DNA from: an uncultured beta proteobacterium
Lineage (GTDB): Bacteria > Pseudomonadota > Gammaproteobacteria > Burkholderiales > Burkholderiaceae_C
Length of the DNA stretch: 34,276 nt
Direction: 5' to 3'
Assembly (NCBI GenBank): GCA_903885585.1
Contig: CAISJH010000150.1
Span: 1-34,276, forward strand
Shown: piece by piece, positions 7,944 through 16,044 of the stretch
How positions within the stretch are numbered: position 1 is the stretch's first letter
Layout: the number at the start of each line of letters is the position of its first letter
The notes under the pieces: generated by a model
What the model was told of the DNA's origin: nothing
Databases searched by the model: none
What the model saw: only the letters and a program-made list of their open reading frames with translations
Program-made: the position numbers and the translations under genes

Positions 7944-8810
7944 TCACGCCTCGACCGGGTTGCGCAGCAGGCCCACGCGCTCGATTTCGATCTCGATGAC
8001 GTCACCGGCCTTCATCCACACGGGCGGCGTGCGGGCGTAACCCACCCCAGCGGGCGTGCCCATGACGATCACATCACCCGGCTCCAGCGTCACGCACTCG
8101 CTGAGCAGGGAGATCGTGCGGGCCACCCCGAACACCATGTCGGAGGTGTCAGCGCTCTGCATCACCTGCCCATTCAGGCGCGACTCGATGCGCAGGCCCG
8201 TGCAGCCCGGCGGCAGCTCATCGGCCGTCACGACGCAGGGGCCGAAGCCGCCGGTGGCATCGAAGTTCTTGCCGATGGTCCACTGCGTGGTGCGGCGTTG
8301 GTAGTCGCGCAAGGTGGCGTCGTTGAAGCAGGCGTAACCGAAGACGGCGCCCAGGGCGTCAGATTCGCTGACGAAGCGTGTGCGCCGTCCGATGACCACG
8401 GCGAGTTCGGCCTCATAGTCCAGCTTGCTGGAGATGGCTGGCACCTTCAGCGGCGCGCCGTGCGCCAGCAGCGAGGTGCTGCAGCGCAGGAACAGCGCGG
8501 GGTAGTCGGCCACCGTGTTGCCGCCCTCCTTGGCGTGGTCCACGTAGTTCACGCCCAGGCAGATCACCTTGCCCGGTTGCGGAATGCAGGGCAGCAGGCG
8601 CAGGCCCTCCACAGCGACGGCCCGCGCTGCAGCCGCCTCGGCACGCGCCTGCAAGGTGCCCGCCAACGCCGGCTGGTGTTCGCAGGCCGACACAAGCCCA
8701 GCCAGGTTGGGCGGCAGCGCCTCGCCCAGGTGCTCATGGCCCACCACTCCTGCGCCCGTCAACACCCCCCAGGTGTCATCGCCATCTCGCTCGTAACTCA
8801 GCAGTTTCAT
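7944..8810 (-). CDS. Fumarylacetoacetate hydrolase (FAH) family protein, full length
   Basis: This 288-residue FAH-superfamily enzyme has a family-specific N-terminal part (MKLLSYERDGDDTWGVLTGA) and the catalytic core from about residue 75: CLGVNYVDHAKE, the metal-binding YEAELAVVIG, the acidic residue in FGYACFNDATLRDYQ, IGKNFDATGGFGP, and the substrate-lid motif GDVIVMGTPAGVGY. Members hydrolyse C-C bonds in fumarylpyruvate or acylpyruvates, hydrate 2-oxo-dienoates, or decarboxylate oxaloacetate-like acids. Next to a ring-cleavage dioxygenase, a role on the ring-opened product is likely. It starts 54 bases after the Bug gene's stop and ends 10 bases before the dioxygenase start. Confidence 0.92.
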   Translation of the reverse strand: MKLLSYERDGDDTWGVLTGAGVVGHEHLGEALPPNLAGLVSACEHQPALAGTLQARAEAAAARAVAVEGLRLLPCIPQPGKVICLGVNYVDHAKEGGNTVADYPALFLRCSTSLLAHGAPLKVPAISSKLDYEAELAVVIGRRTRFVSESDALGAVFGYACFNDATLRDYQRRTTQWTIGKNFDATGGFGPCVVTADELPPGCTGLRIESRLNGQVMQSADTSDMVFGVARTISLLSECVTLEPGDVIVMGTPAGVGYARTPPVWMKAGDVIEIEIERVGLLRNPVEA

Positions 8811-8842
8811 CGGTGAATGTCCTTGGGTGGGCTGGCTGATCG

Positions 8843-8884
8843 CAATCGGCCTTCAGGCCGTGGCTCAATCGGCCTTCAGGCCGT
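8843..8884. repeat. 19-bp tandem direct repeat containing hairpins, at the 3' end of the Bug gene
   Basis: CAATCGGCCTTCAGGCCGT occurs twice without mismatch, at 8843-8861 and 8866-8884 (period 23). Each copy contains the inverted repeat CGGCCT-TC-AGGCCG, so two small hairpins can form. The right copy encodes the last residues and stop of the Bug protein (GLKAD-stop); the left copy repeats the same bases just after the stop. It looks like a small tandem duplication and may attenuate transcription or stabilise the upstream mRNA. Confidence 0.8.
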
Positions 8885-9833
8885 TGTCCTTGACCACCTT
8901 GCCCCACTTGGCCACTTCAGCTTCGAGGTAGCGGCGCAGGGTGGCGCGGTCCAAGGGCTGGCCGTCCAGCGACAGGGCCGCAAAGCGCTCCTTCACGGTA
9001 TCGGCGCCCAGGGCCTTGTTGATCTCGGCGTTCAGGCGTTCCAGCACCTCGGGCGGCACCTTGGTCGGCGCGAACACGGCAAACCAGGTGTTGGCCTCGA
9101 AACCGGGGTAGCCCAGCTCGGCCACGGTGGGCACATCAGGCAGCGCCGGGCTGCGCTTGAGCGACATCACGGCAATCGGCCGCACCTTGCCCGCCTTGGC
9201 GTGGGGCACGGCCGGGGGCATGGAAGTGCTGGCAATGGGCACCTGGCCGCTGACGGCCGCCTGGGTGGCCGCCGCGGGCTGGAAGGGCACGTGCGTGACG
9301 TCCACCTTGGCCAGGGTTCGAAACAGCAGCTCGGCGCCCAGGTGCGTGGTGGTGCCGTTGCCTGACGACGCATAGGCCATCTTGCTGGCCCTGGCCAGCG
9401 CCAGCAGCTCGGCCAGGTTGTTGGCCTTGACTTCCGGGTGCACATACAGCAGGTTAGGCGTGACCCCGGTCATGGCCACGGGCTGCAGGTCCTTGAGGGC
9501 GTCATAGCCGGCGTTGGCAAACAGCGAGGGGTTCACCGAATAGGCCACGCTGTGCATCAGCAGGGTGTAGCCATCGGCCGGCGCGTTCATCACCTGCTGG
9601 GTGGCGATGTTGCCGCCCGCCCCCGGCTTGTTCTCCACCACCACCGTCTGGCCCAGCTGTGCGGTGAGTTGCGGGCCCAGCAGGCGCGCCACGATGTCGG
9701 TGGAGCTGCCCGGCGCAAAGGCCACGATGATGCGGATGGGCTTGTCGGGCCAGGCCGCTTGCGCGGGCACCAGAGGAGCGCACAGGGCGGCCAGGGTCAT
9801 CGAGGCCAAGAGGGCACGGCGGAAGTTCGTCAT
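8865..9833 (-). CDS. Bug/TctC-family periplasmic substrate-binding protein
   Basis: This is a Bug receptor with a clean signal peptide (NFRRALLASMTLAALCAPLVPAQA) followed by the family's mature start, WPDKPIRIIVAFAPGSSTDIVAR. Other family motifs are VVVENKPGAGGNIATQ, ADGYTLLMHS and WFAVFAPTKVPPEVLERLN. ATG 9833 has GGA six bases upstream; ATG 9839 is the alternative. It is the first gene of the leftward operon, ahead of FAH, dioxygenase, FAH and HupE, so its ligand is probably an aromatic acid or carboxylate handled by those enzymes. No membrane transport subunits accompany it. A tandem repeat duplicates the last bases of the gene. Confidence 0.93.
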   Translation of the reverse strand: MTNFRRALLASMTLAALCAPLVPAQAAWPDKPIRIIVAFAPGSSTDIVARLLGPQLTAQLGQTVVVENKPGAGGNIATQQVMNAPADGYTLLMHSVAYSVNPSLFANAGYDALKDLQPVAMTGVTPNLLYVHPEVKANNLAELLALARASKMAYASSGNGTTTHLGAELLFRTLAKVDVTHVPFQPAAATQAAVSGQVPIASTSMPPAVPHAKAGKVRPIAVMSLKRSPALPDVPTVAELGYPGFEANTWFAVFAPTKVPPEVLERLNAEINKALGADTVKERFAALSLDGQPLDRATLRRYLEAEVAKWGKVVKDNGLKAD

Positions 9834-9936
9834 GGGCATTCCAGTGGTGACGGCGGCGCATCTTAGCCACGGGCAGCCCACATCGCCGCCCCAGATCGGC
9901 CCAGAAGCTCAGGGTTTTCATGGAGAGCCTGCGCCC

Positions 9937-9946
9937 TTGAGCTCAA
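9937..9946. promoter_or_regulatory. Perfect palindrome in the divergent promoter region
   Basis: TTGAGCTCAA is a perfect 10-base palindrome inside the roughly 147-base gap between the two divergent catabolic operons. Its position fits an operator shared by both, but a 10-base palindrome can occur by chance and no regulator gene is in the window. I could not identify convincing -35/-10 boxes for either direction. Confidence 0.3.
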
Positions 9947-9980
9947 CGACGATCCTCCCAGAACAGCCCCCGTACCCTAC

Positions 9981-10901
9981 ATGTTCATGGCCACCACCAC
10001 TGCCCTGCCCAGCACCCCCGAGTCCCTGCTGCCCCTGGTCCTGAAGGCCATGGAAGGCGCGCCCAGCCCGCGCCTGCGCCAGCTCATGGCCTCACTCACC
10101 ACCCACCTGCACCAGTTCGTCACCGAAAACCAAGTGACCGAGGACGAGTTCGCCGTGGCGGTGGAGTTCATCACCGGCATCGGTCAGGCCACCGGCCCGC
10201 AGAAGAACGAGGTGATCCTGGCAGCCGACCTGCTGGGGGTGACCTCGCTGGTGGCGCTGCTGAACAACCCTGCGGGCACTGCGCTGGAGCATGAATCGCG
10301 CGCAGCCGCCCGGGTCTCCCATGCGGCGCTGCTGGGCCCGTTCTGGCGCGCCGCCGCCCCCTTGTGTGCGCCTGGCGAGAGCATCGTGCGCAGCCACACG
10401 CCGGGCGACACGCTGGAGGTCTGCGGCACGGTGTTCGGTGCCGACGGACAGCCGGTGGCCGGCGCCACGGTGGACGTGTGGCATGCGTCGCCCAATGGGT
10501 GGTACGAGAACCAGGAGGAGGCCCAGGCCGACATGAACCTGCGCGGCCGGTTCACCACCGATGCGCAGGGGAAGTACTGGTTGCGCACCGTCGTGCCTGC
10601 CGGCTACCCGGTGCCCACGGACGGGCCCTGCGGCCAGTTGCTGGACGCCCAGCAACGCCACCCCATCCGCCCGGCCCACCTGCACTTCATGGTGTCCAGC
10701 CCCGGCCACCGGGTGCTGGTGACCCAGGTGTTCCCGCACGACGACGAGCGCCTGAACAGCGACCCGGTCTTCGGTGTGACGGCGCCCCTGGTCGGCCATT
10801 TCGAGAACACGCAGATCGACGGCCGGCCCGGCCAGCGTCTGGTGCACGACTTCCACCTCACCGCCGGCGAGACGGTGTTCCCCAAGCCGCCCATTCCCTG
10901 A
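9981..10901 (+). CDS. Intradiol ring-cleavage dioxygenase, hydroxyquinol 1,2-dioxygenase-like
   Basis: This 306-residue protein is the second intradiol dioxygenase of the locus. The N-terminal dimerisation domain covers about residues 15-110 and LLGPFWRAAAP precedes the catalytic sandwich. The iron ligands are Tyr175 (PNGWYENQ), Tyr209 (PAGYPVPTDGP), His233 and His235 (RPAHLHFMV). Length, the LGPFW segment and the QADMNLRGRF stretch fit hydroxyquinol 1,2-dioxygenases, which turn 1,2,4-trihydroxybenzene into maleylacetate. It is clearly diverged from the dioxygenase at 7073-7933, so the pair is not a recent duplication. Start ATG 9981 or 9987. It is the first gene of the rightward operon. Confidence 0.92.
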   Translation: MFMATTTALPSTPESLLPLVLKAMEGAPSPRLRQLMASLTTHLHQFVTENQVTEDEFAVAVEFITGIGQATGPQKNEVILAADLLGVTSLVALLNNPAGTALEHESRAAARVSHAALLGPFWRAAAPLCAPGESIVRSHTPGDTLEVCGTVFGADGQPVAGATVDVWHASPNGWYENQEEAQADMNLRGRFTTDAQGKYWLRTVVPAGYPVPTDGPCGQLLDAQQRHPIRPAHLHFMVSSPGHRVLVTQVFPHDDERLNSDPVFGVTAPLVGHFENTQIDGRPGQRLVHDFHLTAGETVFPKPPIP

Positions 10902-10993
10902 GCGAAGCGCGAAGGCGCGCCAGCGCGAGGCCACGGCACGGCCCACGCCTGGCCGCACCAGCTGACCGAACCAACCCGACCCCCTCCCAGCCC

Positions 10994-11767
10994 ATGCCCG
11001 ACATCGCCCCCTTCTCCCCCCAAGACCGCCTGGACGGACAGGTCGCCGTCATCGCCGGCGGCACAGGTGCCATCGGCATGGCGACGGCCCGCCGGTTGGG
11101 CGCACTCGGCGCACGCTGCGTGCTGCTGCACCGCTCGGCCGATGAGGCGGCTGCCCAGGCACTCGCCCAGTCGCTACCCGGCACGGGGCACTTCAGCCTG
11201 CGCGCCTCCATCACCGACAGCGCCTCACTGAAGGCGGCAGCTGAACGCCTGGCCGCGCAATGCCCTGCCGTGCACCTGCTGGTCAACAGCGCGGGCCACA
11301 CGCAGGCCGTGCCCGCTGCCGACCTGGAGGCCCTGAGTGACGAGCTCATCGACGAGATGCTGCAGGTGAACTTCCGCGGCGTGATCGCCACCATTCGCGC
11401 CTTCCTGCCCCTGCTCAAGGCTTCGGGTGACGGGCTGATCGTCAACATCTCGTCCATCGCCGGCTTCACCGGCACGGGCAGCAACCTCGGCTACGTAGCC
11501 GCCAAGGCCGGCGTGGACGTGGTGGGCGATGCGCTGGCCCGGGTGCTGGCACCCACCGTTCGGGTGGTGTCGGTCTCGCCCGGCGTGGTGGACTCGAGTT
11601 TCGTGCCCGGGCGCGGGGCGGACTTCAACACCAAGGCAGCCGCCACCATCCCCCTGCGGCGCATCGGCACCGTGGACGACGTGGCCGCCGCCGTGCAGGC
11701 GCTGGCCACGACGCTGCGCTACGTCACCGGCACGCGGCTGGTGGTCGATGGCGGCCGGCATCTCTGA
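10994..11767 (+). CDS. Short-chain dehydrogenase/reductase (SDR)
   Basis: The open frame runs back into the dioxygenase gene, but ATG 10994 gives a normal 257-residue classical SDR. The cofactor motif is AGGTGAIGMATARRLG, followed by LVNSAG. The catalytic residues are Ser154 (NISSIAGF), Tyr167 and Lys171 (GYVAAKAG), with the usual 13-residue Ser-Tyr spacing. The C-terminus ends with the common LVVDGGRHL. The enzyme would oxidise or reduce an alcohol/keto group with NAD(P)(H). In this operon it may act on a hydroxylated ring precursor or on a keto acid after ring opening; the substrate is unknown. There is a 92-base gap after the dioxygenase, and BKACE follows 30 bases later. Confidence 0.9.
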   Translation: MPDIAPFSPQDRLDGQVAVIAGGTGAIGMATARRLGALGARCVLLHRSADEAAAQALAQSLPGTGHFSLRASITDSASLKAAAERLAAQCPAVHLLVNSAGHTQAVPAADLEALSDELIDEMLQVNFRGVIATIRAFLPLLKASGDGLIVNISSIAGFTGTGSNLGYVAAKAGVDVVGDALARVLAPTVRVVSVSPGVVDSSFVPGRGADFNTKAAATIPLRRIGTVDDVAAAVQALATTLRYVTGTRLVVDGGRHL

Positions 11768-11797
11768 CGTCATCCTCGAACCCCAACGGCACGCACC

Positions 11798-12673
11798 ATG
11801 CACACCTGCTTTCTCACCTGCGCCGTCACCGGCAACCTGACCCGGCCCGACCAGACGCCGCACCTGCCCATCACGCCCGAGCAGATCGCCAACGAATGCT
11901 TGGCCGCCGGCGAGGAGGGTGCTGCGGCCGTGCACATCCACGTGCGCGACCCCGCCACCGGCCGGCCGTCGATGGAGGTGGAGCTGTACCGCGACGTGGT
12001 GGACCGCATCCGGCAGCGCAATGCCGAGCTCATCATCAACCTCACCCCCGGGCCCGGTGGGCGCTTCATCCCGAGCGAGGATGACCCCAGGGTGGCCGCG
12101 CCGGGCAGCACGCTGCTGCCCCCGATGCAGCGGGTCCCGCACATCGCGCTGATCAAGCCCGATGTGTGCTCGCTGGACTTCAACACCATGAACTCGGGGC
12201 CGGACGTGGTGATCAACACGCCCCGCAACGTGCGCATCATGGCCCATGCCATCCGCGAGGCCGGCGTCGTACCCGAGCTCGAGATCTTCGACTCCGGTGA
12301 CATCCACCTGGCGCGCGACCTCATCGCCGACGGCACCCTGGCCGGCCCCGGGCTGTGGACCTTCGTGACGGGCGTGAAGTACGGCTTCTCGCCCAGCACC
12401 GAGACCCTGCAGTACGCCCGCAGCCTGCTGCCTGCCGGCGCGCTGTGGTCGGCCTTCGGCATCGGGCGGCACGAGTTCCCCATGGTGGCGCAGGCCTGGC
12501 TGCTGGGCGGGCACCTGCGGGTGGGGATGGAAGACAACATCTTTCTTGAGAAGGGCGTGCTGGCGCGCAGCAATGCGGAGCTGGTGGCCAAGGCCAGGCG
12601 CATGGTGCGCGACCTGGGCGGCGAGCTCATGAGCCCGCGCGAAGCGCGACGCCTGATCGGCCTGAAGGACTGA
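11798..12673 (+). CDS. BKACE-family beta-keto acid cleavage enzyme (DUF849)
   Basis: This 291-residue protein belongs to the BKACE family (DUF849; the first characterised member is 3-keto-5-aminohexanoate cleavage enzyme, Kce). These zinc enzymes react a beta-keto acid with acetyl-CoA, giving acetoacetate and a shortened CoA ester. The zinc-binding HIHVRDP (His46 and His48) and the acidic ligand in RVGMEDNIF (Glu245) are present, as is FGIGRHEFPMVAQAWLLGG near the substrate pocket. The N-terminus CFLTCAVTGNLTRPDQTPHLPITPEQI is typical. Side-chain specificity in this family varies widely. In an operon with ring-cleavage enzymes, a dicarboxylic beta-keto acid such as beta-ketoadipate is an attractive substrate, but that is inference. 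Confidence 0.92.
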   Translation: MHTCFLTCAVTGNLTRPDQTPHLPITPEQIANECLAAGEEGAAAVHIHVRDPATGRPSMEVELYRDVVDRIRQRNAELIINLTPGPGGRFIPSEDDPRVAAPGSTLLPPMQRVPHIALIKPDVCSLDFNTMNSGPDVVINTPRNVRIMAHAIREAGVVPELEIFDSGDIHLARDLIADGTLAGPGLWTFVTGVKYGFSPSTETLQYARSLLPAGALWSAFGIGRHEFPMVAQAWLLGGHLRVGMEDNIFLEKGVLARSNAELVAKARRMVRDLGGELMSPREARRLIGLKD

Positions 12674-12756
12674 CCCCGGGCTGACCGAGCCCAGATGAAA
12701 AGGCCCTTGCATCGGCAACGCACCCCGCACCCCCACACCACATTGGAACTCGACCG

Positions 12757-13761
12757 TTGAACCCCACCACTGAGACACGGCCCGCCGTGCGGGTGCTTCA
12801 GAAGGCCGCCGGCGCCGACGCACTGGCGCCCACCATCGAGCACCTGTCACCCCCCACACCAGCTTCAGGGCAGGCCCTGGTGCGCGTGCGCAGCGCGGGG
12901 GTGAACCCCAGCGACGTCAAGGCCCAGATGGGCCTGATGCCGCAGGCCGTCTTTCCCCGCACGCCGGGGCGAGACTACGCGGGCACCGTGGTGGACGGCC
13001 CGAGCGAATGGGTGGGGCGCGAGGTCTGGGGCTCGGGCGGCGACATCGGCATCACCCGGGACGGCTCGCACGCGGGCTGGCTGCTGCTGCCGGTAGAGGC
13101 ACTGCGTGACAAGCCCCGGGCGCTGGACTTTGACGGCGCCGGCAGCGTGGGCGTGCCCTTCGTCACCGCCGTGGAGGGCTACCGGCGCAGCGGTGCACCC
13201 CAGCGCGGCCAGGTCGTGGCGGTGATGGGCGCCAACGGCAAGGTCGGCCAGGCGGCGGTGCAGATCGCCGCGCGCGCCGGCGCCACCGTGGTGGCGGTGC
13301 AGCGCAGCGGGATGCTGGCCGGGCACGCCTGCACGAGCGTGACGATGCTGGACGCCCGCGGCCTGGCCCCGGCCGACTTGGCCGCGCGCATGCGCGAGTG
13401 CGCTGGCGGGCGCGGGGCCGACATCGTGTTCAACACCGTGGGCAGCCCCTACTTCGAGGCGGCCAACCTGGCCATGGCCAAGCGGGCCACTCAAATCCTC
13501 ATCTCTACCGTCGAGCGCCCGGTGGCCTTCGACATCTTCACCTTCTACCGGGCGATGCACACCTTCGTGGGCATCGACTCGCTGGCGCTGGACTGCGTGG
13601 CCGCCGCCGAGCGGCTGGACAGCCTGCGCGAGGGCTTCGAGTGCGGCGACCTTCGGCCTTACCCGGTGGAGGCCTCCTCGGTCTACGGCCTGGCTGATGC
13701 GCTCACCGCGTACCGGCGCGTGATCGGTGGTGACGACGCACGCATGGTGCTGCGACCCTGA
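12757..13761 (+). CDS. Zinc-independent MDR-family oxidoreductase (quinone oxidoreductase-like)
   Basis: This 334-residue protein is of the medium-chain dehydrogenase/reductase superfamily. The N-terminal catalytic domain has VRSAGVNPSDVKAQMG and TPGRDYAGTVVDGP. The Rossmann motif is VAVMGANGKVGQAAVQIAARAGA, with a later FNTVGSPYFEAANLAM. The structural four-cysteine zinc lobe is absent, placing it with quinone oxidoreductases or enoyl reductases that use NADPH to reduce quinones or activated C=C bonds. The start is a TTG at 12757 with GGAA upstream; no nearby ATG exists in frame. In this operon it might reduce a quinone made by oxidation of hydroxyquinol, or the double bond of a ring-cleavage product. 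Both roles are inference. Confidence 0.88.
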   Translation: MNPTTETRPAVRVLQKAAGADALAPTIEHLSPPTPASGQALVRVRSAGVNPSDVKAQMGLMPQAVFPRTPGRDYAGTVVDGPSEWVGREVWGSGGDIGITRDGSHAGWLLLPVEALRDKPRALDFDGAGSVGVPFVTAVEGYRRSGAPQRGQVVAVMGANGKVGQAAVQIAARAGATVVAVQRSGMLAGHACTSVTMLDARGLAPADLAARMRECAGGRGADIVFNTVGSPYFEAANLAMAKRATQILISTVERPVAFDIFTFYRAMHTFVGIDSLALDCVAAAERLDSLREGFECGDLRPYPVEASSVYGLADALTAYRRVIGGDDARMVLRP

Positions 13762-13852
13762 GCAGGGCCTGCGCCGGCACTCAGCAACCATCACCTCACA
13801 CGGTACAAGCCGCCACACCGTCAACCTTTCACCCGCCACAGGAGCGCCCCGC

Positions 13853-14215
13853 ATGCACATCACCCGCTTCGCCGAAGCCCCCGAATACCAGGCGCCCAAC
13901 CACTTCGACATGCGCTGCGTTTACCTGCAGGGGCGTACGGCCGGGCCCTCGGTGCAGCTGTGGTTAGGTGTCTCCACCATCGAGCCAGGCGGCCACACCG
14001 GGTTGGACCCGTCGCCCATGGAAAAGCACTACGTGGTGCTGGAGGGTGAGTTGACGCTCGTGGCCGAGTTGGAGGGGCACACTGAGAGTGCCGTGCTGGG
14101 CCTGCACGACTCCGCCCGCTTTGCGCCGGGCGAGAAGCGGCAATTGCGCAACCACACCGACCAGCCCGCCAAGGTGCTGCTGGCCATGCCCCTGGCGCCA
14201 CCGGCGGCCGGCTGA
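13853..14215 (+). CDS. Small single-domain cupin protein
   Basis: This 120-residue protein has one cupin barrel. The first cupin motif region is EPGGHTGLDPSPMEKHYVVLEGEL and the second is FAPGEKRQLRNHTDQPAKVLL. The usual HxH of motif 1 and the His of motif 2 are not in their normal places, so metal binding may be altered or lost. ATG 13853 has GGAG eight bases upstream; the open frame to the left (from 13727) is not needed. It lies between the MDR oxidoreductase and the amidohydrolase. Small cupins in catabolic operons may be isomerases, dioxygenases or ligand-binding proteins. I cannot assign the activity. Confidence 0.8.
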   Translation: MHITRFAEAPEYQAPNHFDMRCVYLQGRTAGPSVQLWLGVSTIEPGGHTGLDPSPMEKHYVVLEGELTLVAELEGHTESAVLGLHDSARFAPGEKRQLRNHTDQPAKVLLAMPLAPPAAG

Positions 14216-14246
14216 TGAACCCCACCACCACATCCAGATGCCCCAC

Positions 14247-15941
14247 ATGAACACATCAACCGCCCCCTGCCCGCCCATGAAGGGCGTACTCGGCCGCCTG
14301 ATGGCCGCCGCATCATTGGCCATCGCGTGCGCCGTGGCCACGGCCCAGCCGGCCGACCTCATCGTGACCAACGCCAAGGTGGTCACGCTGGACGCGAAGT
14401 CCACCGTCGCACAAGCGCTGGCCGTGCGCGACGGTCGGCTGCTGGCGGTGGGCGACGCCGCAACGGTGGGCCGGCTTGCCGGGCCGGCCACGCGCAGCGT
14501 GGACGCGGGTGGTCGCACCGTGATTCCAGGGCTGATCGACTCGCATCTGCACGGCATCCGTGCAGCGCTGAGCTACGCCACCGAGGTGAACTGGATCAAC
14601 ACCTACACCATCGCTGAGGCGATGGCGAGACTGAAGGCCAAGGCTGCAGCCGCACGCCCCGGGGCCTGGCTCATCGTGGCCGGGGGGTGGACGGAGCAGC
14701 AATTCGCGGAGAAGCGCCGCCCCACCCTGGACGAGGTGATGGCCGCCGCGCCTGACAACCCGGTCTACATCCAGCTTTTCTACAACTCGGTGCTGATCAC
14801 ACCCAAAGGGCTGGAGACGTTGAAGCTGCAGGCCGGCACACCGCCCCACGGCCTGACGGTGGAGCGTGACGCCGCCGGCGCAGCCACCGGCTGGTGGGGC
14901 GGCAGCATCGTGAACATATCGCAGCTGTTCGACACGCTGCCCCAGCCCACCTACCAAGACCACGTGGCGGGCACGCGGCAGTTCCTTGCCGAGCTCAACC
15001 GACTGGGCGTCACCGGGTTCGTCGACACCGGCGGCTTCAGCATCTCGGCGCCTCAGTACGCCGCCCTGTTCCAGCTCTGGCGCGAAAAGGCCATGACTGT
15101 GCGCGTGGCCTATCACCTGTTCTCGCAGCGGCGCGACACCGAGCTGGCCGACTACCAGGCCGCCACGCAGCTGATGCCCATGGGCTTTGGCGATGAAATG
15201 CTGAAGTTCAACGGCATTGGCGAGCGCATCACGCTGAGCATGTACAACAACAACTTCCCGAACGAGGAGGTCAAGAGCCGGTTCTACGAGGCCATCCGCT
15301 GGGCGGCCGACCGTCGCATGGCCGTGACCGTCCACTGGAGCGAGAACAGCTCGGTGGGCCACCTGCTGGACCTGTTCGAGCGCGTGAACCGGGAGGTCCC
15401 GATCGCCCCGCTGCGCTGGTCGGTGGCGCACCTGGAGAACGCCTCGGAAGAGAACCTCAAGCGCATGGCAGCGCTGGGCGTGGGGTGGACGGTGCAGATC
15501 TCCACTTACTACAACGGCGACGCCCTGCTGGCACGCACGGGCGAGGCAGCGCGCCGCATGCCACCCGTGGTGACCGCGCGGCGCCTGGGCGTGAAGGTGG
15601 GCGGCGGCACCGACGCCCACCGGGTGGCCTCCTACAACCCGTTTCTGGTGCTGCAGTGGCTGCTGAGCGGGCGCACGGTCAGCGGCCTGCAACTGCGCTC
15701 GCCCCTTGAGACCCCCAGCCGCGAGGACGCCCTGCGTCACTACACCATTGACGCCGCCTGGTTCAGCTTTGACGAGCACCAGCGCGGCTCGCTTGAGCCC
15801 GGCAAGCTCGCCGACTTCGCCGTGCTGGACCAGGACGTGATGACCGTGCCGCTGGAGCGCATCGAGCGCACGCAGTCGCTGATGACGGTGCTGGGCGGCC
15901 GCGTCGTGCACGCAGCAGGTCCGTTCGCAGCCCCACGATGA
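14247..15941 (+). CDS. Exported amidohydrolase family 3 (YtcJ-like) protein
   Basis: This metal-dependent amidohydrolase is about 564 residues long, with a signal peptide (MKGVLGRLMAAASLAIACAVATAQPA) and a YtcJ-like mature start, DLIVTNAKVVTLDAKSTVAQALAVRDGRLLAVG. The HxH metal motif is at His100/His102 (GLIDSHLHGIRAA), followed by MAVTVHWSEN and the late acidic residue in VGGGTDAHRVASYNP. A C-terminal KLADFAVLDQDVMTVP closes the small composite domain. The family hydrolyses amides, ureas and related bonds, and an exported form would act in the periplasm. Starts at 14238, 14247 or 14277 are possible; the signal peptide proper begins at 14277. It may release the aromatic acid that the neighbouring enzymes degrade. 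Confidence 0.88.
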   Translation: MNTSTAPCPPMKGVLGRLMAAASLAIACAVATAQPADLIVTNAKVVTLDAKSTVAQALAVRDGRLLAVGDAATVGRLAGPATRSVDAGGRTVIPGLIDSHLHGIRAALSYATEVNWINTYTIAEAMARLKAKAAAARPGAWLIVAGGWTEQQFAEKRRPTLDEVMAAAPDNPVYIQLFYNSVLITPKGLETLKLQAGTPPHGLTVERDAAGAATGWWGGSIVNISQLFDTLPQPTYQDHVAGTRQFLAELNRLGVTGFVDTGGFSISAPQYAALFQLWREKAMTVRVAYHLFSQRRDTELADYQAATQLMPMGFGDEMLKFNGIGERITLSMYNNNFPNEEVKSRFYEAIRWAADRRMAVTVHWSENSSVGHLLDLFERVNREVPIAPLRWSVAHLENASEENLKRMAALGVGWTVQISTYYNGDALLARTGEAARRMPPVVTARRLGVKVGGGTDAHRVASYNPFLVLQWLLSGRTVSGLQLRSPLETPSREDALRHYTIDAAWFSFDEHQRGSLEPGKLADFAVLDQDVMTVPLERIERTQSLMTVLGGRVVHAAGPFAAPR

Positions 15942-16044
15942 ACCTGCCCACACGGCTGGCCAAATCCTGGCCCTTTCCTGCCCATCGCCAACCGGCCTAT
16001 CCCCTTGGCGCAAGCTCTTGACCGTTGAACCCTGGAGAACGTCC

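Noticed and set aside
10914-10921. GGCGCGCC palindrome between the dioxygenase and SDR genes
   Set aside because: Short and fully expected by chance in DNA this GC-rich; no further symmetry around it.
11225-12859. 544-residue minus-strand ORF across the SDR and BKACE genes
   Set aside because: The sense strand encodes clear SDR and BKACE proteins. The antisense product is His/Gly/Gln-rich with no recognisable domain, as expected from high-GC antisense frames.
13762-13772. GCAGGGCCTGC palindrome after the MDR gene stop
   Set aside because: It leaves no usable hairpin loop and has no T-run, so there is no support for a terminator.
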